Source: Candidatus Eiseniibacteriota bacterium
GTDB taxonomy: Bacteria; Eisenbacteria; RBG-16-71-46
Direction: 5' to 3'
DNA: 6,308 nucleotides
NCBI GenBank assembly: GCA_021414165.1
Contig: JAIOPA010000130.1
Location: 1-6,308 of the forward strand
In this document: positions 1 to 5,642 of the stretch, piece by piece
Layout of the letters: every line of letters begins with the position of its first letter
Position numbering within the stretch: position 1 is the stretch's first letter
Program-made: the position numbers and the translations under genes
Notes under the pieces: generated by a model
What the model was told of the DNA's origin: nothing
What the model saw: the letters and a program-made list of their open reading frames with translations, nothing else
Databases searched by the model: none

Positions 1-1
1 G

Positions 2-565
2 TACCGCGGCCGCACGCCGCGCAACGCCGTCATGTTCGGCCCGCCCGGGCACGCGTATGTGTACTTCACCTACGGCATGCACCACTGCTTCAACGTGGTG
101 TGCGCGCGCGAAGGGCAGGCGAGCGCCGTGCTGGTGCGCGCGCTGGTGCCGCTCGCCGGGCACGCCACGTTCGCCGCGCGCCGTGCCACGAGCGACGCTC
201 GCCGTTGGCTGCGCGGCCCCGGCGCACTGGCGCAGGCCCTGGGGCTCACGCGCACGCACGACGGTGCCGACCTCACGCGCGGCGCGCTCTGGATCGCGCC
301 ACGCGTGGCCGCGCGCTTGCCGGGGCGCGTGGTGCGTGGCCCCCGGGTGGGCATCTCGCAGGCCGCCGAGCGGCCGTGGCGTTACGCGCTCGCCGGTGAC
401 CCGCACGTCTCACGCGGTCCCGCGTGGTTCGCCAGCGGGAGGGAGGCTCGACCCGCGCGGGCTGCCGCGGCAGGGGCCTCGCGACTGCCGGGGGCGCGGG
501 CCGGCGCGGGTTCGGGCCCTCGGCCCGGGGCCCGGCCGGCCGCTCGTGGGCGAATCGGGCGTTGA
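2..565 (+). CDS. DNA-3-methyladenine glycosylase (AAG/Mpg family), 5'-truncated
   Basis: This is the C-terminal part of an alkyladenine DNA glycosylase, the base-excision-repair enzyme that flips out and removes alkylated purines such as 3-methyladenine. The frame is open from the window edge (first full codon TAC at 2), so the gene begins upstream. Of the 187 visible residues, 1-138 match the family: RGRTPRN, then GHAYVYFTYGM, then GPGALAQALG, ending PWRYALAGDPHVSR. By family knowledge of the human enzyme, visible Y24 (in FTYGM) corresponds to the intercalating Y162, N31 to N169 and R46 to R182. The catalytic Glu of the ETEAY motif lies before the window and cannot be checked. The ATG at 32 is an internal Met, not the start. 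The family fold normally ends about where VSR stands (nt 415). The further 49 residues are atypical and are described separately. No operon link to the next gene is seen, since a promoter overlaps the stop codon. Confidence 0.93.
   Translation, partial: YRGRTPRNAVMFGPPGHAYVYFTYGMHHCFNVVCAREGQASAVLVRALVPLAGHATFAARRATSDARRWLRGPGALAQALGLTRTHDGADLTRGALWIAPRVAARLPGRVVRGPRVGISQAAERPWRYALAGDPHVSRGPAWFASGREARPARAAAAGASRLPGARAGAGSGPRPGARPAARGRIGR
416..565 (+). other. Atypical Ala/Arg/Gly/Pro tail of the glycosylase frame
   Basis: The 49 codons after the last family-conserved residues (VSR) encode a low-complexity Ala/Arg/Gly/Pro stretch with no resemblance to the glycosylase fold. Arginine codon use changes sharply: the 20 Arg in the 138 family residues use CGC 14 times, CGT 4 and CGG 2, whereas the 10 Arg of the tail use CGG 4, CGA 3, CGT 2, AGG 1 and CGC never. 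GGG also becomes frequent (six times). This looks like sequence not selected as coding, so the native stop may have been lost by a substitution, or an indel may have shifted the frame. I found no nearby alternative stop in the other two frames that would settle which. A real phylum-specific extension remains possible. Confidence 0.5.
513..534. repeat. GC-rich inverted repeat near the 3' end of the glycosylase frame
   Basis: CGGGCCC at 513-519 pairs with GGGCCCG at 528-534 around an 8-base loop. A shorter alternative pairing (GGGCC 514-518 with GGCCC 522-526) overlaps it. There is no T-tract after it, so a terminator role for the glycosylase transcript is only a guess. In sequence this rich in G and C such a repeat can arise by chance. 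Confidence 0.3.
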
Positions 566-590
566 CACCCCATCGGGGCGTTCCTAGTAT
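562..590 (+). promoter_or_regulatory. Sigma70-type promoter for the 702-2321 barrel gene
   Basis: A perfect -35 box TTGACA (562-567) is followed after exactly 17 bp by TAGTAT (585-590), a 4/6 match to TATAAT. The -35 box overlaps the TGA stop of the glycosylase frame (563-565). Transcription would start near 597 and leave a leader of about 105 bases before the ATG at 702. I see no recognisable riboswitch or terminator in that leader. This is the best promoter in the window. Confidence 0.65.
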
Positions 591-686
591 CCGCCGGCAC
601 TTCATTGACCGTGCGTGTCTTCGCTCCTTCGGGCGGGGACCGGCGTACCCTATTGCGCACGGCTTCCCAGATCTTCCGAGAGCGTT

Positions 687-695
687 GGAAAGGAG
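687..695 (+). promoter_or_regulatory. Ribosome binding site deciding the start at 702
   Basis: GGAAAGGAG, an almost complete anti-16S match, ends 6 bases before the ATG at 702. The same frame is open back to an ATG at 615, but that start has no comparable site and would place about 29 extra residues before the signal peptide. The site therefore selects 702. Confidence 0.8.
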
Positions 696-701
696 CAGTG
701 G

Positions 702-2321
702 ATGAGCCCCACGCGCTGGGTTCTGCCGCGCGCGTTGTCCCTGTCTTTGCTTGCCGCGGTGATCGCCGCTGGCACGGCGTCGGCGCAGTACTACGATCCG
801 GCGCTGCGCGCGCTCGACCTGTCCACCGGCCAGGTGGCTCGCAGCCCGCGCCTCCTCGGCATGGGTGGGCTTTCGCTGGTCATCCCCGATCGCGATAACC
901 AGACCAACCTCTGGGACTTCGGCGGCATCCCCGTGGGCCTGGCGTCCGACGACAGCACGTCGTCGCTCGACGTGCGCCCCGGTACGCACTCGCTGTCGTC
1001 GGCCCGCGTGTTGCCGCTCGGTCTGGAGCGCCAGAACCTGGCCGCTCGCAGCACCGTGCTCAACAGCGAGGCGGTCTATCGCAATCGCGAGACGGGCAGT
1101 GTGTTCGGTGTCGTCGGCGACCTGAGTGGCCTGCGTTGGGACCAGCCGTACTCCAACGACATCGAGCGCCGTCAGGGTCTGCTGCACCCCGAGTTCATGG
1201 CGGTGTTGGGCGGCAAGCTGCCGCGCTTCTTCGACAAGCACGTCGCGTGGGCCGCGAACCTGCGGTTCCGCAACGAACACGTCGAGGAGCAGTACCGCTC
1301 GATCATCCGCAATGCGGCCGGCGACTGGATCGGCTTGGGGGGCACGCAGCTCGACCCGCCCAGCGAGTTCACGCCGACCGACACGCGTTCGAACTCGTCG
1401 GCCTACGGGTTCTCGACGGCCTACTCCATGGGCAAGACCACGTCGCTCGCGCTCGGCATCGAGCACGAGCAGAACCGTATCAAGGGCACGAACGAGTTGG
1501 CGCGTTCGACGTCCGAGGTGACCGAGGATCGTCCGTACTGGATCGGTCAGGCGTCGCTCGTGGGCCACTTCGGTAAGGGCTTCGAGTACGGCGTCACCGG
1601 CACGGGCCGTCTGTCGGACTCCGAGCAGGACTACCGCTTCACGACCTCGGCCGGCGTCGGCGGCATCGCGCTCACGGGCCGCGGCAACCTGCTCACCCGC
1701 GAGGAGAAGGCCAGCGACATGCAGGCCCGCTTCCGCTGGATGCCGGGCAAGGCCGTGCTGAGCGGTTCGGTCGTCACGGCGGCGCACAAGATCACGATCG
1801 ATCCGCCCAACGCGAACGACGCCACCTCGCTCAACCGCTTCATCAACACCGCGTTCAATCGCGATGGTGCCGACTCGCTCGCGCTGCCGGACAGCATCGG
1901 GCACGTGGTGTCGCGCCGCTGGGCGTTCGGCTTCGGTGGTGGCGCCAGCTACCCGATCGGCCGCAACATGGTCGGCGTCGAGTACCACTGGGCGCGTGAC
2001 GCCCGTGAGGCCTCGACCTCCGGCGTCGGCCCGCGCCGCATCGCGTGGGACGTGCGTGCGGGTCTCGAGCGTCCGCTCGGCAAAGGCCTCGCGGCGCGCC
2101 TCGGCTACCAGTTCCGGAACGTGGACGAGGACGACTACCTCACGGGCAACGAGTACACGGCCAACGCGTTCACGCTGGGTCTGGGCTACCAGCCCACGGG
2201 CACGCGCTGGTCGTTCGAGTCGGGGTACCGGGTGGAGTTCAGGAACCAGGACTTCGAGGACCCGAACGACGAGCACCAGAGCCGCCAGAACCTGGCGATG
2301 CAGCTGCACTGGTCCTTCTAG
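702..2321 (+). CDS. Outer-membrane beta-barrel protein, PorV/FadL-like N-terminus
   Basis: The gene encodes a 539-residue exported protein that I recognise as an outer-membrane barrel but cannot name. Residues 1-28 are a signal peptide: Arg at 5 and 10, a Leu/Ala core, and ASA before Q29. The early mature region holds RLLGMGG (about 50-56) followed by an IPDRDNQTNLWDFGG stretch. This recalls the small-residue LGMGGA-type motif and Asn/Pro plug segment of PorV/UPF0164/FadL-like barrels, a loose resemblance only. The rest alternates amphipathic strands (for example SSAYGFSTAYSM) with polar loops. It ends LAMQLHWSF, with hydrophobic residues at -1, -3, -5, -7 and -9, a classic BamA-recognised beta-signal. 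I see no Cys in the protein. It has its own promoter (562-590) and a strong hairpin 19 bases after the stop, so it is probably monocistronic. The ligand is unknown; a porin, a lipid or hydrophobe transporter, or a structural barrel are all possible. Confidence 0.85.
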   Translation: MSPTRWVLPRALSLSLLAAVIAAGTASAQYYDPALRALDLSTGQVARSPRLLGMGGLSLVIPDRDNQTNLWDFGGIPVGLASDDSTSSLDVRPGTHSLSSARVLPLGLERQNLAARSTVLNSEAVYRNRETGSVFGVVGDLSGLRWDQPYSNDIERRQGLLHPEFMAVLGGKLPRFFDKHVAWAANLRFRNEHVEEQYRSIIRNAAGDWIGLGGTQLDPPSEFTPTDTRSNSSAYGFSTAYSMGKTTSLALGIEHEQNRIKGTNELARSTSEVTEDRPYWIGQASLVGHFGKGFEYGVTGTGRLSDSEQDYRFTTSAGVGGIALTGRGNLLTREEKASDMQARFRWMPGKAVLSGSVVTAAHKITIDPPNANDATSLNRFINTAFNRDGADSLALPDSIGHVVSRRWAFGFGGGASYPIGRNMVGVEYHWARDAREASTSGVGPRRIAWDVRAGLERPLGKGLAARLGYQFRNVDEDDYLTGNEYTANAFTLGLGYQPTGTRWSFESGYRVEFRNQDFEDPNDEHQSRQNLAMQLHWSF

Positions 2322-2340
2322 AACCTGCTTTTGCTCGACT

Positions 2341-2380
2341 CGCACGGACCCCGGCGCCGACAGGCTCCGGGGTCCGTGCG
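2341..2380 (+). terminator. Strong hairpin after the barrel gene, no U-tract
   Basis: CGCACGGACCCCGG (2341-2354) and CCGGGGTCCGTGCG (2367-2380) form a perfect 14-bp stem. Inside it, after one C/T mismatch, GCC (2356-2358) pairs with GGC (2363-2365) around a GACA tetraloop. It begins 19 bases after the TAG of the barrel gene. Bases after the stem read TTGACGGGC, so the U-tract of a classical intrinsic terminator is missing. It could terminate in a factor-assisted way or protect the mRNA 3' end. Confidence 0.7.
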
Positions 2381-2425
2381 TTGACGGGCGGCGGGGGAGC
2401 CATGCCGCGCTCGTCCTTTTGTGGC

Positions 2426-2454
2426 TTGACCTTCTCAGGTCCTTCGCCGATATT
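2426..2454 (+). promoter_or_regulatory. Candidate sigma70 promoter of the receptor operon
   Basis: TTGACC (2426-2431, 5/6) and GATATT (2449-2454, 4/6 to TATAAT) are separated by 17 bp. The pair lies 46 bases downstream of the barrel-gene hairpin and points to the receptor. Use of this promoter would give a leader of roughly 300 bases. Confidence 0.4.
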
Positions 2455-2622
2455 CCCCGCACGGGCGTATTCCACCCAGAGGCCGACCAGCCCCGGGTGA
2501 TGTCTCCACGCATCTGCGTGTGCGTACTTCGAGCCTGCTTCGTCGAGCAACCGTCGCCTCGTCTGCTCCGATCTCCCTTCGTCACACCTCCACGGGCCCC
2601 TGGGCCAGCGGGAAGTCACGAC

Positions 2623-2634
2623 ACTCGAACGAGT
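2623..2634. promoter_or_regulatory. Short inverted repeat upstream of the TTGACA box
   Basis: ACTCG and CGAGT are separated by AA, giving a 12-base near-palindrome 17 bases before the TTGACA at 2652. The size and place would suit a dimeric regulator, but only one copy is seen and no regulator is encoded nearby. It may be chance. Confidence 0.2.
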
Positions 2635-2651
2635 TGGTCGGGGGAAACGCG

Positions 2652-2680
2652 TTGACAGCAACGGCGAACATTGGCACTTT
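2652..2680 (+). promoter_or_regulatory. Second candidate promoter, good -35 and weak -10
   Basis: A perfect TTGACA at 2652-2657 shares the context CGTTGACA with the promoter of the barrel gene. The hexamer 17 bp on is CACTTT (2675-2680), only a 2/6 match to TATAAT, and neighbouring spacings are no better. It would give a shorter leader (about 75 bases) than the 2426 candidate. An activator would be needed if it is used. Confidence 0.27.
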
Positions 2681-2746
2681 CTCGCGAATCATCCGGACCC
2701 GTATGCGTCTTGCCATGAATCCGTTATTCCGATCCGTGCTTCATTC

Positions 2747-2753
2747 GGGAGGG
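2747..2753 (+). promoter_or_regulatory. Ribosome binding site deciding the start at 2763
   Basis: GGGAGGG ends 9 bases before the ATG at 2763, and a complete signal peptide follows directly. Earlier in-frame ATGs (for example at 2703 and 2715) have no such site. GGGA (2747-2750) can pair with TCCC (2755-2758), so a small hairpin could mask the site. Confidence 0.65.
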
Positions 2754-2762
2754 CTCCCACCC

Positions 2763-5642
2763 ATGTTCACTTCCGCCAGACGACTTCTGTCGGTCATGCT
2801 CATCGGCATCGCGCTGCTCGGTGTCGCCATGAGCGTGTCTGCACAGACCCGCCCGGCATCGCCTGCCGCACCTGCCGCCGCGAGCGGCCGTATCTCGGGT
2901 AAGGCCACCGAGAAGGGCAGTCCGGTCTCGTTCGCCAACGTCGTCGTGCTCGGCACCAAGCAGGGCACCATGACCGACGAGACGGGCGCCTTCGTGATCG
3001 CCGGTGTCCCGGTGGGCACGTACCAGGTGAAGCTGCAGGCGATCGGTTATGACCCCGTCATCCAGACGGTGCAGGTCAATGCCGGTCAGACCGCGATCGT
3101 GAACTTCACGGTGGGCCAGACCAAGGTCGTCAAGGAAGTCGAGACGATCGAGGTCCGCGCCGAGAAGCGTATCGACACCAAGTCGTCGACCACCAAGCAG
3201 TCCATCTCCGCCGAGAAGCTCAAGGAGATCCCGGTCGACAACCTGTCGCAGGCCATCGCGACCAAGGCCGGCATCGTGGCGCAGGGCGGTGAGCTGCACT
3301 TCCGCGGCGGCCGTGGCGGCGAGGTGAAGTTCCAGTTCGACGGCGTCGAGGCCACGGACCCGGCGTTCGGCGGTCAGGCCAACATCGCGAACCTCGCGGT
3401 CGCCGGCACGGACGTGCTCTCGGGCGGCTTCGATGCCGAGTACGGCAACGCGCTGTCGGGCGTCGTGAGCGTGTCGACCAAGGAAGGCACCGATCGTCTG
3501 TCGGGCGAGGTGCGTTGGGATACGGACCGCTACGGCGATCCCACCAAGACGTTCAACAACTACGATCGTTTCACGTTCGGCTTCGGCGGCCCGACCCCGG
3601 TCAAGAACCTGACCTACTTCGCGACCTACGAAGGCTCGTTCAGCGACACGTACCTCAAGTCCGGCAAGACGCGCCCCACGCGCACGCTGCTCGACTTCAT
3701 CCAGCTCGGCAACCGCCAGAGCAACCAGATCAACACGAACTTCAAGCTTGCCTACCGCATGAACCCGCGGAACAAGGTGACGTTCGAGACGATCAACAAC
3801 CGCACCATCTCCACGCCGTACGACCACGAGTGGTCGCGCAAGGGCTTCGTGTCGGTGACCTACGACACCACGAAGAACGCCGACGGCACGTTCAAGCTGA
3901 ACCCGCGCTACGGCACCTGGTCGCAGGTCGCCACGGACTCCACGTTCCAGGCCGTCAACATGGCGGATCATGTCCCGACGCTCGACGACCGCTTCCAGCA
4001 GTTCACGGCGGTGTGGACGAACCAGCTGTCGGACAAGAGCGTGTGGACCACGCGTATGGCGTCGCTCAACTTCGACACCAAGAACACGGTGGGTGGCAAG
4101 GAGCCGTGGGAGTACGAGATCCAGAGCCCGTTCTACTGGAACGGCAACATCGGCTTCGGCACGGAGAACAACCCGTTCTTCGCCACGCACGGTGACATCC
4201 CGAACTACCTGCGCCGCCAGACCCGCGTGTACACCATGAAGACCGACTACTCCACGCGCCGCTGGAAGCAGCACACGTGGAAGACGGGTATCGAGGCCAA
4301 GTACAACCGCGTGCAGAACCTGTCGCTGGCGTTCCCGAACGCCGAGAGCAACGGTCTGCCGGGCGGCACGCGCTCGGACTACGTGAACTTCAATCCCGAG
4401 GGCGCGGCCTACATCCAGGACCGTTGGGAGTTCGAGGGTCTCGTGCTCAACGCCGGGCTCCGCTTCGACGTGTTCTCGCCGGGCTCGCAGATCGCCGATG
4501 CCGACCTCAAGAGCGGCAAGCGCTACAAGCAGCAGTTCAGCCCGCGTCTCGGCATCGCGTACCCGGTCTCGGATCGCGACGTGCTCAGCTTCCACTACGG
4601 CTGGACGTACCAGACGCCGGCGCGCTCGTTCATCTTCGAGAACCGCGGCATCAGCTCGTCGGTCGGTGTGAAGGGCAACCCTGATCTCGAGCCCGAGACC
4701 AACATCGCCTACCAGGCCGGTGTGCAGCACTTGTTCACGAAGGACATCTCGGGCCAGTTCTCGGTGTTCTTCAAGGACATCTACGGCCTCATCACGGTGC
4801 GGCAGGAGCGTGACGAGAACGGCAATCTGGTCAACGTGTTCTTCAACGGTGACTACGCCTCGGCGCGTGGCTTCGAGGCCAGCCTCGTCAAGAGCTTCAG
4901 CCACAAGTTCTCGGCCGACGTGAACTACACGTACTCGATCGCGACGGGTGTCGCCTCGGACCCGAACACGGCGCTGCAGTTCTTCAACGGCGGCCGCCTG
5001 TACCTGCCGATCAGCGAGCAGGCGCTTGACTGGGACCAGCGACACACGGTCAGTATCGCCAGCACGATCCGTGATCCCGGCAAGTGGGGTCTGCGCATGC
5101 TCTGGACCTACGGTTCGGGTTTCCCGTTCACGCCGGCGTTCCGTAACGACCGCCGTCCGGACCCGGCGCTCACGAACTCGCGTCGCCTGCCCTCGCAGTC
5201 GCGGCTCACGCTCGATGGCGACAAGTTCTATAAGATCTGGGGCCAGAACGTGACGCTGTTCGTCGATGCGCGCAACGTGCTGGACGCCACGAACATCCAG
5301 AACCTGCGGCCGGCGCGCCGTAGCCCGTTCATCAACACGGCCGGCGACGACTACACCATCTACTTCACCGAGACGGGCCGCACCGGTGGTGCGTACCTGC
5401 AGGACATCAACGGTGACAACATCCTGGACTGGGTGCCCACGCACGATCCGCGCGTCTTCGAAGAAGGCCGCAACGTGCGTATGGGTCTCAGCGTGACCTC
5501 TGATGGACCGCACCGGGGCTATGAAGGAGCGTCAGAGCATGAATGCAGTCACGAGAGTATGGGCCGCAGGTTTGCTTGTGGCGATCCTCACGAGTGTAGC
5601 CGCCGCGCCGGCATGGGCCAGGCTTCAGCCTGGAGACCCTGA
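2763..5642 (+). CDS. TonB-dependent receptor with carboxypeptidase-regulatory-like domain
   Basis: This is an outer-membrane active transporter powered by TonB-ExbBD; its substrate cannot be told. The open frame gives 959 residues. Residues 1-27 are a signal peptide (Arg at 6 and 7, hydrophobic core, SVSA before Q28). About 41-118 is a CarboxypepD_reg-like beta-sandwich (SGRISGKATEKGSPV, later GVPVGTYQVKLQAIGY). ETIEV at 127-131 is a likely TonB box. About 135-245 is the plug, with DGVEATDP from 193 and GGFDAEYGNALSGVV from 221. The remainder to about 912 is barrel, rich in Tyr/Phe/Trp strands and charged loops, with an acidic DINGDNILD turn at 881-889. The N-terminal domain is as in SusC-type receptors, but no SusD gene follows; an exported acidic protein does. 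The expected end after MGLSVT (907-912) is a terminal Phe and a stop. Instead the frame runs 47 residues further and overlaps the next gene, so a one-base deletion near 5499 is suspected. The native end would be about 5503, giving 913 residues. Confidence 0.92.
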   Translation: MFTSARRLLSVMLIGIALLGVAMSVSAQTRPASPAAPAAASGRISGKATEKGSPVSFANVVVLGTKQGTMTDETGAFVIAGVPVGTYQVKLQAIGYDPVIQTVQVNAGQTAIVNFTVGQTKVVKEVETIEVRAEKRIDTKSSTTKQSISAEKLKEIPVDNLSQAIATKAGIVAQGGELHFRGGRGGEVKFQFDGVEATDPAFGGQANIANLAVAGTDVLSGGFDAEYGNALSGVVSVSTKEGTDRLSGEVRWDTDRYGDPTKTFNNYDRFTFGFGGPTPVKNLTYFATYEGSFSDTYLKSGKTRPTRTLLDFIQLGNRQSNQINTNFKLAYRMNPRNKVTFETINNRTISTPYDHEWSRKGFVSVTYDTTKNADGTFKLNPRYGTWSQVATDSTFQAVNMADHVPTLDDRFQQFTAVWTNQLSDKSVWTTRMASLNFDTKNTVGGKEPWEYEIQSPFYWNGNIGFGTENNPFFATHGDIPNYLRRQTRVYTMKTDYSTRRWKQHTWKTGIEAKYNRVQNLSLAFPNAESNGLPGGTRSDYVNFNPEGAAYIQDRWEFEGLVLNAGLRFDVFSPGSQIADADLKSGKRYKQQFSPRLGIAYPVSDRDVLSFHYGWTYQTPARSFIFENRGISSSVGVKGNPDLEPETNIAYQAGVQHLFTKDISGQFSVFFKDIYGLITVRQERDENGNLVNVFFNGDYASARGFEASLVKSFSHKFSADVNYTYSIATGVASDPNTALQFFNGGRLYLPISEQALDWDQRHTVSIASTIRDPGKWGLRMLWTYGSGFPFTPAFRNDRRPDPALTNSRRLPSQSRLTLDGDKFYKIWGQNVTLFVDARNVLDATNIQNLRPARRSPFINTAGDDYTIYFTETGRTGGAYLQDINGDNILDWVPTHDPRVFEEGRNVRMGLSVTSDGPHRGYEGASEHECSHESMGRRFACGDPHECSRRAGMGQASAWRP
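5499..5642 (+). other. Out-of-frame-looking tail of the receptor, probable frameshift product
   Basis: The sequence reads GTG ACC TCT GAT GG. One extra T would make GTG ACC TTC TGA, ending the receptor in MGLSVTF with aromatic or hydrophobic residues at -1, -3, -5, -7 and -9, the usual beta-signal. As it stands, 47 further residues follow. They contain three Cys (none seen in the preceding 912), no barrel-strand pattern, and codons such as GGA, AGT, TGT, AGA and AGG that the receptor body hardly uses. They overlap the next gene by 104 bases. Either the deletion is a sequencing error or the receptor carries a natural frameshift that hides its beta-signal. Confidence 0.75.
5524..5529 (+). promoter_or_regulatory. 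Ribosome binding site deciding the start at 5539
   Basis: AAGGAG ends 9 bases before the ATG at 5539. The in-frame ATG at 5521 would place this site inside the coding sequence and has no Shine-Dalgarno motif of its own that I can see, so 5539 is preferred. No promoter or terminator is visible between the presumed receptor stop (5503) and this site. Confidence 0.7.

Larger units (their letters stand above)
2381..2762. other. Non-coding leader region between barrel and receptor genes
   Basis: These 382 bases hold no gene I can support. Open frames cross the region, but their products are Arg/Ser/Pro-rich, lack a ribosome site and resemble no family. The frame of the receptor is open back to 2520, but that extension precedes the signal peptide and is not believed. 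Visible elements are a candidate promoter at 2426-2454, a small hairpin at 2507-2520 (CACGC, loop ATCT, GCGTG), an inverted repeat at 2623-2634, a second candidate -35 box at 2652-2657 and the receptor ribosome site at 2747-2753. I looked for cobalamin-riboswitch sequence, common ahead of TonB receptors, and did not find it. Confidence 0.6.

Noticed and set aside
615..701. N-terminal extension of the barrel protein to an ATG at 615
   Set aside because: It would put 29 residues before the signal peptide and ignore the GGAAAGGAG site 6 bases ahead of 702.
273..2585. A 770-codon open frame on the - strand across the barrel gene
   Set aside because: It lies antisense to a well-supported gene with signal peptide, ribosome site and beta-signal. 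Its product is an Arg/Val/Ala/Glu-rich string without domains, the expected mirror of GC-rich codon use.
2520..2762. N-terminal extension of the receptor to an ATG at 2520
   Set aside because: The 81 added codons precede a complete signal peptide and resemble non-coding sequence, and the good ribosome site supports 2763.
2455..2762. Cobalamin or other riboswitch ahead of the TonB receptor
   Set aside because: Some bases (GCCAGCGGGAAGTC) invite comparison, but the ordered conserved boxes of the cobalamin aptamer are not there.
2724..5513. A 929-codon open frame on the - strand across the receptor gene
   Set aside because: It is antisense to the TonB-dependent receptor, low in complexity and without a recognisable motif or ribosome site. 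It is a shadow of the receptor's codon bias.
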